Shown here piece after piece: positions 19,754-28,689 of a stretch of 64,000 nt of DNA (its first letter is position 1; every line of letters starts with the position of its first letter). The notes under the pieces were generated by a model. That model had not been told where the DNA came from. It searched no databases and worked only from the letters and a program-made list of their open reading frames with translations. The translations under genes were made by a program, and so were the position numbers. This DNA comes from Albibacterium sp963696875 (GTDB taxonomy: Bacteria; Bacteroidota; Bacteroidia; Sphingobacteriales; Sphingobacteriaceae): contig CAVOLQ010000004.1 in assembly GCA_963696875.1 (NCBI GenBank), forward strand, positions 363,972 to 427,971, in the 5' to 3' direction.

Positions 19754-20767
19754 CTATCGTGCATCGAGGTATATGGAAACTGGCGTAAGACTAGTAGTGA
19801 ATATAGCTTGCGGTGCAATATTACCGCGATCAGAAAGATTAAACCTCATAATTGCTTTTTTACCTCTATCGGCAACGTATAAAAACAACTTATCTTCTCT
19901 ATCATCAATCGCCACATCTATAGGCTGGCTTATTTGAGTCAATGCACCACTAATTACTTGGTCCGGACTAATGGTTAGATTCTGGGTAAAAGCATTTCTT
20001 GCATTCTCGATAAAATAAATCTTTCCACCTGCAAAATCACCGACAACCAACAAGTTTAACTTAGAAGAGTAAGCAATTCCACGTAAATCCGAAGCTCCAG
20101 TGACTGTTATCTTCTTAAAAGAATTAACTAACCCGCTATCAATTTTAGAGGGGTTCTCCAAAAGTGCAATTTCATTTACACCGTCAGCCGATCGAAGTGC
20201 AACAATTAAACTATCGTTGTCCAAAACTAATCCTCGTGGCTGAGAACCCAGCTCAAAACGCTTATTCGGCCCATTTTTCAATATCCCACTCCTTTGGGTA
20301 CCCTTAGCATATACATGAATGCTATTAGTAAGATTATTACTTACGTATAAATTTGTTGAGATAGCGTCATAGGCTAAATCTGGCTGGGAAGTCAATGTAC
20401 TATCAACAAAAGAAGTTGCTGAACCAAGCACACCAATCTGACTCACAGAAAAAGTCTTTATCATGAAGTTTCTTACACTTCCCTGAAACACTCGTTTAGC
20501 ATTTGGATTGAAAAATATTCCCGCCCCTTCTACTACTTGTGAATTAAAATATATAGGTTCCTTTAGAGCAGCTGAATCAGCAGGATCAAAAACCGCAATA
20601 TTTCTAAATGGCGGAGCTAAATCATCAGTTTGCACATCCGAAAATGAAACATAAAGCCTAGAAATTCGTGTAGGCGGCAATAGTGGTTCATCGTCGTTTC
20701 TCTTGCATGCAACTATGGTACTTACAACTAACAATAGTAAAAGAAAATAGACTGCATGGGTTTTCAT
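19754..20767 (-). CDS. Lipoprotein with predicted beta-propeller
   Basis: A 337-residue protein with a lipoprotein signal (MKTHAVYFLLLLLVVSTIVAC, lipobox IVAC). Repeated blade-like segments follow (PDLAYDAISTNLYVSN, RGLVLDNDSLIVALRS, RGIAYSSKLNLLVVGD, DVAIDDREDKLFLYVADRG), indicating an NHL/SMP-30-like propeller. No catalytic residues are recognised. Divergent from oxyR across about 190 bp. Confidence 0.75.
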   Translation of the reverse strand: MKTHAVYFLLLLLVVSTIVACKRNDDEPLLPPTRISRLYVSFSDVQTDDLAPPFRNIAVFDPADSAALKEPIYFNSQVVEGAGIFFNPNAKRVFQGSVRNFMIKTFSVSQIGVLGSATSFVDSTLTSQPDLAYDAISTNLYVSNNLTNSIHVYAKGTQRSGILKNGPNKRFELGSQPRGLVLDNDSLIVALRSADGVNEIALLENPSKIDSGLVNSFKKITVTGASDLRGIAYSSKLNLLVVGDFAGGKIYFIENARNAFTQNLTISPDQVISGALTQISQPIDVAIDDREDKLFLYVADRGKKAIMRFNLSDRGNIAPQAIFTTSLTPVSIYLDAR

Positions 20768-20960
20768 CTGAATGAATTATTAATGAGTATTCAATTTTAT
20801 TGGCAATAATGAGCTCGTTGCACCAAATCGACATGGCGTCATTGGAACAATTTTCCTCTCTTTATTTTCGATTAAGACATAACAAAAGTAAGAAATTCTT
20901 TCAATGGAATACACTATTGTTTGTTTTGCTTTTTTTATCTTTAACTTAAATACCTAATCC

Positions 20961-21899
20961 ATGACCTTAATTCAATTAGAATATATAATAGCTGTTGATA
21001 CCTATAAAAGCTTTGTACTTGCCGCCGAAAAAAGTTATATAACCCAACCAACGCTAAGTATGCAAATTCAAAAACTAGAAGCTTACCTCGGCGTCAAAAT
21101 TTTTGATCGTAGCAAACAACCCATAGTACCTACCAAAATTGGCAAACAAATTATCCAGCAAGCACGAATTATTTTAGCGGAAAGCAAAAAAATACAAGAA
21201 ATAATTTCAAACATCAAAGGAGATGTCGAAGGGGAATTAAGAATAGGAGTGATTCCTACCGTTGCTCCATACCTTTTACCAAATGTGCTTGGAAATATGA
21301 TGGCCAAATACCCCAAACTCCATTTACAGATATGGGAATTTACTACCGACAAGATTATTAGTCAAATTAAAAATGGAGTTCTCGACTGCGGAATTCTCGC
21401 AACACCCATCCAAGATGAAACCCTTCTCACTCATCCCTTGTATTACGAAAGCTTCGTTGCATACCTTAATAAAGAAAGTGCTTTGGAGAGTAAAAAAACT
21501 GTCAATGCAAACGACTTGTTAAGCGAAAAATTATGGTTGCTAAACGAAGGGCATTGCATGCGAAATCAGATATTAAATCTTTGCCAAAGAAGAAACTTAC
21601 TAAATCCGGACCATCTACTAGAATATAATACAGGAAGCATCGAAACCCTCAAACGTATGGTGGATATCAATGGCGGGGTAACGATACTTCCCCAGCTTAG
21701 CATATACGAATTCTCTGAAACAGAATTAGATCGGGTCCGTTTTTTCAAATCACCAGAACCCAGCAGAGAAATCAGCCTCCTAACCAGCCACAACTTTTTA
21801 AAGGAAAAGGCCATCAATATTTTTAAAAATGAAATAATTGACTCCATACCACCGCATCTGCGAAGCAAGAAAAAGAAAGAATTATTGCAAATTGAATAA
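20961..21899 (+). CDS. oxyR: LysR-family peroxide sensor OxyR
   Basis: A 312-residue LysR protein: N-terminal winged HTH (SFVLAAEKSYITQPTLSMQIQ) and periplasmic-binding-like effector domain. It carries both redox cysteines in EGHCMRNQILNLC, with the nine-residue spacing of the C199-C208 pair of E. coli OxyR, so thiol-disulfide peroxide sensing is expected. The msrA, MDR and sod genes within 4 kb are plausible stress partners, although they are not in an operon with it. Confidence 0.92.
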   Translation: MTLIQLEYIIAVDTYKSFVLAAEKSYITQPTLSMQIQKLEAYLGVKIFDRSKQPIVPTKIGKQIIQQARIILAESKKIQEIISNIKGDVEGELRIGVIPTVAPYLLPNVLGNMMAKYPKLHLQIWEFTTDKIISQIKNGVLDCGILATPIQDETLLTHPLYYESFVAYLNKESALESKKTVNANDLLSEKLWLLNEGHCMRNQILNLCQRRNLLNPDHLLEYNTGSIETLKRMVDINGGVTILPQLSIYEFSETELDRVRFFKSPEPSREISLLTSHNFLKEKAINIFKNEIIDSIPPHLRSKKKKELLQIE

Positions 21900-21905
21900 T
21901 TTTCT

Positions 21906-21913
21906 TAAGTTTG
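21906..21913 (+). promoter_or_regulatory. Predicted promoter -7 box of tRNA-Val
   Basis: TAAGTTTG, with a TTG 18 bp upstream (21885-21887), lies 37 bp before the tRNA. The -33 element falls inside the last codons of oxyR. Confidence 0.55.
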
Positions 21914-21950
21914 CAGGCGTTCAAAAATTTTTGTTCATTTTTGAATCCAT

Positions 21951-22025
21951 GGGAAATTAGCTCAGTTGGTTTAGAGCACTACCTCGACAAGGTAGGGGTC
22001 ACTGGTTCGAATCCAGTATTTCCCA
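21951..22025 (+). tRNA. tRNA-Val(GAC)
   Basis: A complete cloverleaf can be drawn: acceptor GGGAAAT/ATTTCCC, D stem GCTC/GAGC, anticodon stem CTACC/GGTAG with loop TCGACAA (anticodon GAC), and T stem ACTGG/CCAGT with TTCGAAT. The discriminator is A and CCA is not encoded. Confidence 0.95.
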
Positions 22026-22567
22026 CACTAATTTTTATATCACAACTCTGGTTTCCAGACATTATCTCGAACATTCTCAACATTAATAAAAAGACCCACT
22101 AATTCTTTTTCATAAAAGAAGCGAGATCTCTACCCATTTATGTTTCCTTTTAAATCGTAATATCTCTATTTTCTCGACTGCCTTGCCCCTCCGTTTTATT
22201 CAAAAAATGATGACATAATAGCAAAATAATTGCATACCCATCGCTTGATCAAATTTGGAAGTGACTTGGATCTTCCTTGGACTTTGTTCAGAGTTTGTTC
22301 GGATTTAAGCGAGAAAAGTCTGGACAAAGGCTGATTTAAGGGAGTGGAAAATCCGTAAAAATCTGCAAGCGGGTTTTACTTCAATATCGAGTTTGTATTT
22401 TGAACCATTTAACCCATATCAAATCCCAAAATAGAAGTGAACTTAGCGAAGTGACTAAGTGGAATCAGCAAGAATAAATGGGTGAAAAATTTGGCTGACG
22501 ACGGAGCCATCATCTTAAAAAAAACGACTGAATACGATAAAATAAGTGAATGTATTAAAATGATATT
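22026..22567. other. Non-coding interval between tRNA-Val and msrA
   Basis: About 540 bp with stops in all frames and no convincing start, homology or repeat. Nothing functional is recognised apart from the msrA terminator hairpin at its right end. Confidence 0.5.
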
Positions 22568-22603
22568 AAGTGTATTCACACGAAAATTCGGATGAATACA
22601 CTT
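22568..22603 (-). terminator. Hairpin after msrA
   Basis: Perfect 11-bp arms AAGTGTATTCA (22568-22578) and TGAATACACTT (22593-22603) enclose a smaller CGAAAATTCG dyad, 12 bp past the msrA stop. The trailing U-run is weak, so it could also be a stability element. Confidence 0.55.
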
Positions 22604-22615
22604 TTCGGAGAGATT

Positions 22616-23323
22616 TTATTTTCTTATGATTTCTTTAAAGACTTCTTTAAACTTTTCAGCTTTTGGACGAACTACGTATTGACAATACGGATTGTCTGGA
22701 TTAAGTTTATAATAGTTGGTGTGGTAATCTTCCGCTTTGTAAAACTCCTCATATGGGGCAACTACAGTAACTATTGGATTTGGATAAGCCTTTTCCTCGT
22801 TTAAGCGTTTTATAGCGTATTCGGATTGTTCCTTTTGGGTTTGATTGTGGTAAAAAATTGCGGAACGGTATTGTGTTCCGATATCATTCCCTTGACGGTT
22901 TAGTTGAGTGGGATCATGGGCGACAAAGAACGCTTCCAATAATTTGTCAAAACTGATGCTATCGGGGTAATAAACAATATTTGCCACTTCTGCATGTCCT
23001 GTTTCCCCTGTACAAACTTGTTCGTAAGTAGGGTTTTTCACATGTCCACCTGTATAGCCTGAAATAACTTCTTTCACTCCTGCTAATTGTTGAAATTGGG
23101 CCTCAACGCACCAAAAACATCCTGCACCAAATGTTGCGGTTTCCGTTTCTCTATTTCCTGGTTGTGGATCTTCTATCTTATTTTCCATTAGATTTTTTGT
23201 TTCTGTTGTTTTCAAAGTATTTGTTTGTGGAGAATTTGCCCTTACACAGGCTATGCTTGTTAAGACTAGCGAGCAAAGCAGCAAAAAAACCGTATTAAAT
23301 TTCAATCTTCTTTTATACATCAT
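22616..23323 (-). CDS. msrA: Peptide-methionine (S)-S-oxide reductase
   Basis: A 235-residue protein with a lipoprotein-type signal (VFLLLCSLVLTSIAC) followed by the MsrA domain. The catalytic motif is ATFGAGCFWCVEAQF, and GHAEVANIVYYPD, YRSAIFY and HTNYYKLNPDNPYC are conserved. It repairs the S-form of methionine sulfoxide in proteins. The signal suggests an extracytoplasmic location. Two adjacent Met codons are possible starts. Confidence 0.95.
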   Translation of the reverse strand: MMYKRRLKFNTVFLLLCSLVLTSIACVRANSPQTNTLKTTETKNLMENKIEDPQPGNRETETATFGAGCFWCVEAQFQQLAGVKEVISGYTGGHVKNPTYEQVCTGETGHAEVANIVYYPDSISFDKLLEAFFVAHDPTQLNRQGNDIGTQYRSAIFYHNQTQKEQSEYAIKRLNEEKAYPNPIVTVVAPYEEFYKAEDYHTNYYKLNPDNPYCQYVVRPKAEKFKEVFKEIIRK

Positions 23324-23357
23324 TTCCTCCTTTCATCACATTTCATTCATCACATTA

Positions 23358-24359
23358 TTACGTATCCATTTTCAATACGATTTTTCCAAATTGAGTAGAT
23401 GTTTCCATCAAATTGATGGCCTTTTCAGCGTCTTTAAACGAGTGTATAGAATCAACAATCGGCTTTATTTTATGTTCGTCAATAAAAGTGATAAGTTCCT
23501 TGAAATCCGAGGGCGAACCCATCGATGTCCCTAAAATACTCAATTGTTTCCAAAATATTTTTCTAGCATTAAGGGCGGGGATATTTCCTGCCGTTCCGCC
23601 GTATAAAACAATTCTACCGCCTGGATTGCACAATTCTAAATGATTCACAAAACCGTCGCCTAAAGCGCCATCTATTATAACATCAAAACCACCAACAATT
23701 TCTTTAAGTTGATCAGCCCAGTTTTCATCACGGTAATTTACACCGCCACGAGCACCGAATGATATAGACCGCTCAATCTTATCTTGGTTTCCAGAAGTAA
23801 CATAGATTTCGGCCCCCTTTGCCTTAGCCATTAATAAAGCAAAGCTTGACACACCACCTCCGACACCAACAATGAGAAGCTTTTCTCCCGATTTTAGATT
23901 TGCTCGACTAAATAAAGCACGAAAAGCGGTCAGTCCAGCCAAGGGGAAACCCGCTGCTTCTTCAAAACTTAAGTGTTTCGGCTTTTGGTATAAATTCTCT
24001 ACCCCAACTTTCACATATTCTGCAAATGTTCCATTATTAGGTAAACCCAAAATGGAAAAATTTTTTGATGGAAAAGCCTCATTCTCTCCCCAATTTGTGC
24101 TTGGGTTAACTACTACTTCCTGCCCCAGCCAAGACTGATCGGAAACGGAAGCGACCTTTTCAACAATTCCAGAACCATCCGATCCTAAAATAATAGGAAA
24201 TTTTAATCCAGCATATTGGCCTTTTTGTATCCAATAATCCCTACGATTGAAAGCTGCAGCTTTTATTCTAACTAAGGCCTCCCCTTCATTTAATATAGGA
24301 AGCTCAACTTCTTGAATTTCCAAAGGAGCATTTTTTGCCGAAAGAACAACTGCTTGCAT
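23358..24359 (-). CDS. Zinc-binding/quinone-oxidoreductase-like MDR dehydrogenase
   Basis: A 333-residue medium-chain dehydrogenase/reductase. It has the N-terminal GroES-like domain (FPIILGSDGSGIVEKV) and a Rossmann domain with LLIVGVGGGVSSFALLMAKAKG. The structural-zinc cysteine cluster is absent, which favours the quinone oxidoreductase/acryloyl-CoA-reductase-like branch using NADPH. Substrate unknown. It sits 34 bp upstream of msrA and is possibly cotranscribed with it. Confidence 0.85.
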   Translation of the reverse strand: MQAVVLSAKNAPLEIQEVELPILNEGEALVRIKAAAFNRRDYWIQKGQYAGLKFPIILGSDGSGIVEKVASVSDQSWLGQEVVVNPSTNWGENEAFPSKNFSILGLPNNGTFAEYVKVGVENLYQKPKHLSFEEAAGFPLAGLTAFRALFSRANLKSGEKLLIVGVGGGVSSFALLMAKAKGAEIYVTSGNQDKIERSISFGARGGVNYRDENWADQLKEIVGGFDVIIDGALGDGFVNHLELCNPGGRIVLYGGTAGNIPALNARKIFWKQLSILGTSMGSPSDFKELITFIDEHKIKPIVDSIHSFKDAEKAINLMETSTQFGKIVLKMDT

Positions 24360-24429
24360 AGAAAAATATTTTAACCAAAAACGAGCTTATCTTAGAAAAA
24401 TAAGCTCGTTAGTATAATAAAAATAGAAA

Positions 24430-25038
24430 TTATTTTGCGTCGTTGTAACGTTTCCCCACTTCTTCCCAATTAACTACATTAAATATCGCTTCCAAATAAG
24501 CCGGACGCTTATTTTGATATTTCAAATAATATGCATGCTCCCATACATCAATACCAAATATTGGAGTACCCTGTACTTCCACAATATCCATTAGCGGATT
24601 ATCTTGATTAGGGGTAGAAGTTACCTGAAGTTTTCCGGCTTCATCAACAATTAACCACGACCAACCAGAGCCGAAGCGTGTGGCACCCGCATTTTGCAAT
24701 TGCTTTTTCAATTCATCAATAGACCCAAATGCCTCGTTGATTGCAGTTGCTAATTCTCCAGTAGGTTCTTTTGCGCCATTTGGAGATAAAACAGTCCAAA
24801 AAAGAGAGTGATTATAATGACCTCCACCATTATTACGAACAGCAGTATTAAACTGCGAAATGCTTTTGCAGATCTCTTCAATAGATTTTTTTTCTCCATC
24901 CCCACCTTCTAAAGCCTTGTTAAGATTATCTACATACGCTTGATGATGTTTGCCATGATGAATTTCCATGGTTTCTTTATCAATGAAAGGTTCTAGAGCG
25001 TCGGAGGCGTAAGGTAACGCCGGTAATTCAAATGCCAT
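24430..25038 (-). CDS. Superoxide dismutase, Fe/Mn family
   Basis: The ATG at 25038 (MAFELPALPY) is chosen over the longer frame because it begins exactly at the conserved N-terminus; 202 residues. Metal ligands: His in MEIHHGKHHQAY, His in NGGGHYNHSLFW, and Asp and His in GIDVWEHAYYLKYQN. It disproportionates superoxide in the cytoplasm. The GGGHYNHSLFW context leans toward the Mn or cambialistic type, but the metal cannot be fixed from sequence alone. Confidence 0.95.
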   Translation of the reverse strand: MAFELPALPYASDALEPFIDKETMEIHHGKHHQAYVDNLNKALEGGDGEKKSIEEICKSISQFNTAVRNNGGGHYNHSLFWTVLSPNGAKEPTGELATAINEAFGSIDELKKQLQNAGATRFGSGWSWLIVDEAGKLQVTSTPNQDNPLMDIVEVQGTPIFGIDVWEHAYYLKYQNKRPAYLEAIFNVVNWEEVGKRYNDAK

Positions 25039-25120
25039 AATTGTCTTATTTAATAAATTAATAGATATCAAATATAATGAAAAAGAATGACTTTTGTTTT
25101 TACAGTCAGTCAAAATAATC

Positions 25121-25597
25121 TCACGATTTGCTCCTCTTTTGTTGAAAAAAGCTTTTCACAAGCTCTGAACACTCATTCTCCAATATGCCTTTTGTTACTT
25201 TAGTTTTAGGGTGTAGTATATTTTGGCTATGAATAGAATATCCTCTTTTCGAATCGCTGGCACCATAAACTACTCTTCCTATTTGTGTCCAAAAGGAAGC
25301 GCCAGCACACATCACACAAGGTTCTAGGGTTACGTACAATGTGCATTGAGGCAAGTATTTACCTCCAATAAAATTTGCTGCTGAGGTAAAAGCCTGCATT
25401 TCTGCATGGGCAGTAACATCATTTAATTGTTCACTTAGGTTATGCCCTTTAGCAATCACTTTACCATTGTACACAATGACTGCCCCGATTGGAACTTCAT
25501 CCAGTTCGTAAGCAATTTTCGCCTCCTTCAAAGCTTCCTTCATGAAAATCTCATCAGGCAATTCAGAATTCTCATCATCAAAATTAATATACCGCAT
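25121..25597 (-). CDS. tadA: tRNA-specific adenosine deaminase-like nucleoside deaminase
   Basis: A 158-residue cytidine-deaminase-fold protein with zinc motifs TAHAEMQAF and LEPCVMCAGASFW. The His-Ala-Glu and PCxxC residues are complete. The layout of YVTLEPCVMCAG and IGRVVYGASD matches TadA, which converts A34 to inosine in tRNA-Arg. A guanine or other nucleoside deaminase is the alternative. Confidence 0.85.
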   Translation of the reverse strand: MRYINFDDENSELPDEIFMKEALKEAKIAYELDEVPIGAVIVYNGKVIAKGHNLSEQLNDVTAHAEMQAFTSAANFIGGKYLPQCTLYVTLEPCVMCAGASFWTQIGRVVYGASDSKRGYSIHSQNILHPKTKVTKGILENECSELVKSFFQQKRSKS

Positions 25598-25611
25598 GAG
25601 TCCTTTAATTG

Positions 25612-26010
25612 TTATTTATAAGGATAAAACACAAAATTAGCACCCTCAGGAACTACAACAAACACACACATAAACTCAGATGCGTTTTTATAGTTTTTTT
25701 CAAAATGATCTTTTTTATCTTTTTGAATCAGTCCCTTTTCAATAAACTCCTCTATAGTAGAAGCATGAATCGTCCATTGAGTCCCTAATTCCTCTCGATC
25801 TAAAATAAGTTCCCCAATTTTCATTTCGTGTTGATGGGCAACGAAAATCGGAAAAGAGGAGATGCCTTCCACATCGATTTCTACGGCGACTTCTTTTATA
25901 GAATCACTATAAAAGTCCAAATCCTTCTGCAAGCTTTTTAAAGGACTAACTTTCTTTTTGTTCTCTTCGGTACCCTCACTTCTAGGGCCTAATAAATCTT
26001 CTATATTCAT
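25612..26010 (-). CDS. Hypothetical protein, Bacteroidota-type
   Basis: A 132-residue soluble protein with a charged N-terminus and a compact C-terminal domain (AVEIDVEGISSFPIFVAHQH ... FMCVFVVVPEGANFVFYPY). No motif is recognised. It lies 6 bp after rlmD and 14 bp before tadA in one orientation, so it is probably translated from a common transcript with these RNA-modification genes. Confidence 0.7.
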   Translation of the reverse strand: MNIEDLLGPRSEGTEENKKKVSPLKSLQKDLDFYSDSIKEVAVEIDVEGISSFPIFVAHQHEMKIGELILDREELGTQWTIHASTIEEFIEKGLIQKDKKDHFEKNYKNASEFMCVFVVVPEGANFVFYPYK

Positions 26011-26016
26011 CTCTCT

Positions 26017-27438
26017 CTATTTCAATGTCAATAGCACCACATTCTCAACATGCTGTGTATGAGGGAACATATCTACTGGTCTTATTCTGTCTACTGTATA
26101 CTTATAGCTTAATAAGGCCAAATCACGTGCTTGTGTAGCAGGATTACAACTTACGTAAACTATTTTTTTGGCTCCAATTTCTAAAATCCGCTCAACAACA
26201 TCGGCGTGCATCCCAGCGCGCGGAGGGTCAGTAATTATAACGTCCGGCTTGCCGTGCAATTCAATGAAGTCTGTGGTCAATACATCCTTCATATCACCGG
26301 CAAAAAATTTGGTGTTTTGCACGCCATTTATTTCAGAATTAAGTTTCGCATCCTCAATTGCAGAAGGAACATATTCAATTCCGACAACTTCTCGAGCACT
26401 TCTGGCTACAAAATTGGCAATCGTACCAGCACCGGTATACAAATCGTACACCAATTCGTCACCTTTTAGATCGGCAAACTCTTTTGTAATCATATACAAT
26501 TCAAAAGCTTGTTTTGAGTTCGTTTGGTAAAAAGATTTTGCCCCTATTTTAAACTTCAGGCCGTCCATTTCTTCAAAGATATGGTCCTTACCTGCGTACG
26601 CATAGATATCTTGATCAAAAATGGTATCGTTCTTCTTTTGGTTAACGATGTATAAAAGAGAAGTGATTTCTGGAAAAGATTGTTTTATGAAATCCATCAA
26701 TAAATCAATCTGATTTTCTTCGGGATGAGCAAAAACTACGATGACCATTAATTCACCGGTCGACGTATTGCGAATAATCAAATTTCGTAAAGCACCTTCA
26801 TGTTTTCGGACGTCATAGTAACTAATATTGTTTGCGACAGCAAATTCATCTACTGCATTTCGAAGTGAATTAGAGGGTTCTGCCTGTAAGTAACAGTGAT
26901 TGATCTGCAAAATCTTATCGAAATGAAGAGGTACGTGAAATCCTAAGGCTTGTTTTCCGAACTCTTCGTCACTCTTGATCTCCTCATCCGTCAACCAACG
27001 TTTATTGGAGAAGGTGTATTCCATTTTATTTCGATAATAGGTTGTTTCGGCCGAAGGCAAGATAGGCTCTATCCCGCTCACATCAAGTTTACCAATGCGC
27101 TGCAAGGCATTTTCGACAGTCTTTTGCTTAAAAAACAATTGTGCGTGATAGGTCATATGTTGCCACTTACACCCTCCACACGATCCAAAATGCTGACAAA
27201 AGGATTCTATTCTGTGCTCGGATGCCGATTTCAAAGCCGTTACTCTGGCCTCTGCAAAGTTTTTCTTTTTGCGTGTCACCTCAACATCAACAACATCTCC
27301 AGGAATAGCATGTTGAACAAAAAGGACTAATTCATCCATGCGGCCAACTCCCTTGCCTTCTTCTGCAATATCGATTATCGACACGTCCTCAAAAGTAATT
27401 CTTTCGCGAATTTTTCTATTACGAACTTTTTCTCTCAT
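26017..27438 (-). CDS. rlmD: 23S rRNA (uracil-5-)-methyltransferase RlmD/TrmA family
   Basis: About 473 residues from the inner ATG (MREKVRNRK; a start nine bases upstream is equally open). It has an N-terminal TRAM domain (DVSIIDIAEEGKGVGR), an Fe-S cysteine cluster in CQHFGSCGGCKWQHM, SAM motif VYDLYTGAGTIANF, and catalytic segments DPPRAGMHADV and VYVSCNPATQARDL, where the Cys is the nucleophile. Known family members make m5U in 23S rRNA. Confidence 0.92.
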   Translation of the reverse strand: MREKVRNRKIRERITFEDVSIIDIAEEGKGVGRMDELVLFVQHAIPGDVVDVEVTRKKKNFAEARVTALKSASEHRIESFCQHFGSCGGCKWQHMTYHAQLFFKQKTVENALQRIGKLDVSGIEPILPSAETTYYRNKMEYTFSNKRWLTDEEIKSDEEFGKQALGFHVPLHFDKILQINHCYLQAEPSNSLRNAVDEFAVANNISYYDVRKHEGALRNLIIRNTSTGELMVIVVFAHPEENQIDLLMDFIKQSFPEITSLLYIVNQKKNDTIFDQDIYAYAGKDHIFEEMDGLKFKIGAKSFYQTNSKQAFELYMITKEFADLKGDELVYDLYTGAGTIANFVARSAREVVGIEYVPSAIEDAKLNSEINGVQNTKFFAGDMKDVLTTDFIELHGKPDVIITDPPRAGMHADVVERILEIGAKKIVYVSCNPATQARDLALLSYKYTVDRIRPVDMFPHTQHVENVVLLTLK

Positions 27439-27691
27439 TTGGCGCAAAATTACGAATTATAACTCGTTGGGTAAATTAATCAATTTGAATTTTGATAGGA
27501 TTCGAGATTTACGAAGTTTAGTCAGCCAGAAAGTGACTACGTCAGTCTATTAGGTGTTAGCTATGAGGTATTGGGTATTAGGTAATGGCACTTGGGGTTG
27601 GGTATTGAGAGACTGGCGAAGCGCAAAGAGGCTGGCGAAATACTGCCACGCACAGACCACCAAAATTTCGTAAGTGAAGGGAATAAGTTCC

Positions 27692-28264
27692 TTACTTCGC
27701 AACCGCTCCCTTAATCAGATAGGGGAGAATATCTTTCTGGAAGGAAATAAAGTTCTTACGAACATCGGCCACACTTACAGATGTAAAAGCAAATGAGAAA
27801 ACAATGTTCTTACTTGATTTAATTAAAAATCGTAGATTTTCTGTTGGGATTTTTAATGATTTACTCTCTTTGAACGACTGGATTAAAAGGTTTTCCAAAT
27901 CGTCTGAAAGTGTTTTCATATATTCTTGAGCATTGGCGGATTCACGGATAAAATCCCAGCCGATAAATTCATTACAAATTGTATAACTTATGCGGCTCAC
28001 TTTAAAAATCAATTTACTCAAATAAGCTTCTTGATCATCAATCTTTTCAGGGCTATGTAATAAATCATCTACACTTCTGCGAATGTATTCCATCAAAATA
28101 GAGTGCAGGATCATCTCCTTGCTCTCGAAATACTTATAAATCGTAGCTTTTGCAACCTTGGCTTTCTTAGCAATTTCGTTTACGCTGGTTTTGTTATACC
28201 CGTATCGCTTAAAAAGCTCTTTGGCGGCTTGTAAAATACATTCTATGATTTTATCTGCTTGCAT
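27692..28264 (-). CDS. TetR/AcrR-family transcriptional regulator
   Basis: A 190-residue protein with an N-terminal HTH (ELFKRYGYNKTSVNEIAKKA, then KVAKATIYKYFESKEM) typical of TetR. The C-terminal ligand domain is not specific to a known class. The last stretch, FQKDILPYLIKG, is common in TetR regulators. It lies 4 bp after the Rieske-like lipoprotein gene; its target is unknown. Confidence 0.88.
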   Translation of the reverse strand: MQADKIIECILQAAKELFKRYGYNKTSVNEIAKKAKVAKATIYKYFESKEMILHSILMEYIRRSVDDLLHSPEKIDDQEAYLSKLIFKVSRISYTICNEFIGWDFIRESANAQEYMKTLSDDLENLLIQSFKESKSLKIPTENLRFLIKSSKNIVFSFAFTSVSVADVRKNFISFQKDILPYLIKGAVAK

Positions 28265-28268
28265 CTAT

Positions 28269-28688
28269 TTAATTCCTAATATACAATATTCCACCAGAGA
28301 TTGTGACATTATACCGTTTTAAAGCATGCTTCGCAGGTGCTTTCGATGGAAAGCCTGTTGCCAAATCAAATTTTCCTCCACTACAAGTATCGATTAAATT
28401 AAAACCGCTTTCGTCAATTACAACAGCGCATTGTTTCTCGGGATTAACCGTGCTACAGCGGTCATAAGCAACATAGCCGTTACCTGTATTGTAAACAACA
28501 ATGCCAGCGACTCCCCCTTCCAGGAAAGCGGAAGCGCCCGGACTTAATAATTTCGAATATTCCGGATTCTGCAATGATATAGGCGGTATATTAACTAAAA
28601 TATTCGGTATCCCTGTATTGTCTTTCATGCACCCAATGGAGAGAAGTATTAATACAAAAAACGCAAGCCTACATCCCTTATTTCGCAT
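28269..28688 (-). CDS. Rieske-fold-like lipoprotein lacking cluster ligands
   Basis: A 139-residue protein with a lipoprotein signal (LAFFVLILLSIGC). The body follows the Rieske fold order (GIVVYNTGNGYVAYDRCSTV, a middle Cys-Ser-Gly-Gly, KFDLATGFPSKAPAKHALKRY). The paired Cys-x-His / Cys-x2-His ligands of a 2Fe-2S cluster are not complete. It may be a degenerate Rieske-like protein with no cluster; its role is unknown. It lies 1 bp after pheS, in the same direction. Confidence 0.65.
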   Translation of the reverse strand: MRNKGCRLAFFVLILLSIGCMKDNTGIPNILVNIPPISLQNPEYSKLLSPGASAFLEGGVAGIVVYNTGNGYVAYDRCSTVNPEKQCAVVIDESGFNLIDTCSGGKFDLATGFPSKAPAKHALKRYNVTISGGILYIRN

Positions 28689-28689
28689 C

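Noticed and set aside
25039..25113. 25-residue N-terminal extension of superoxide dismutase
   Set aside because: The conserved family N-terminus begins at the inner ATG; the extension lacks signal-peptide or domain features.
27448..27691. GGTATTGGGTATTAGG-like repeats between rlmD and the TetR gene
   Set aside because: Short, irregular and without coding potential; similar simple sequence is common in intergenic DNA of such genomes.
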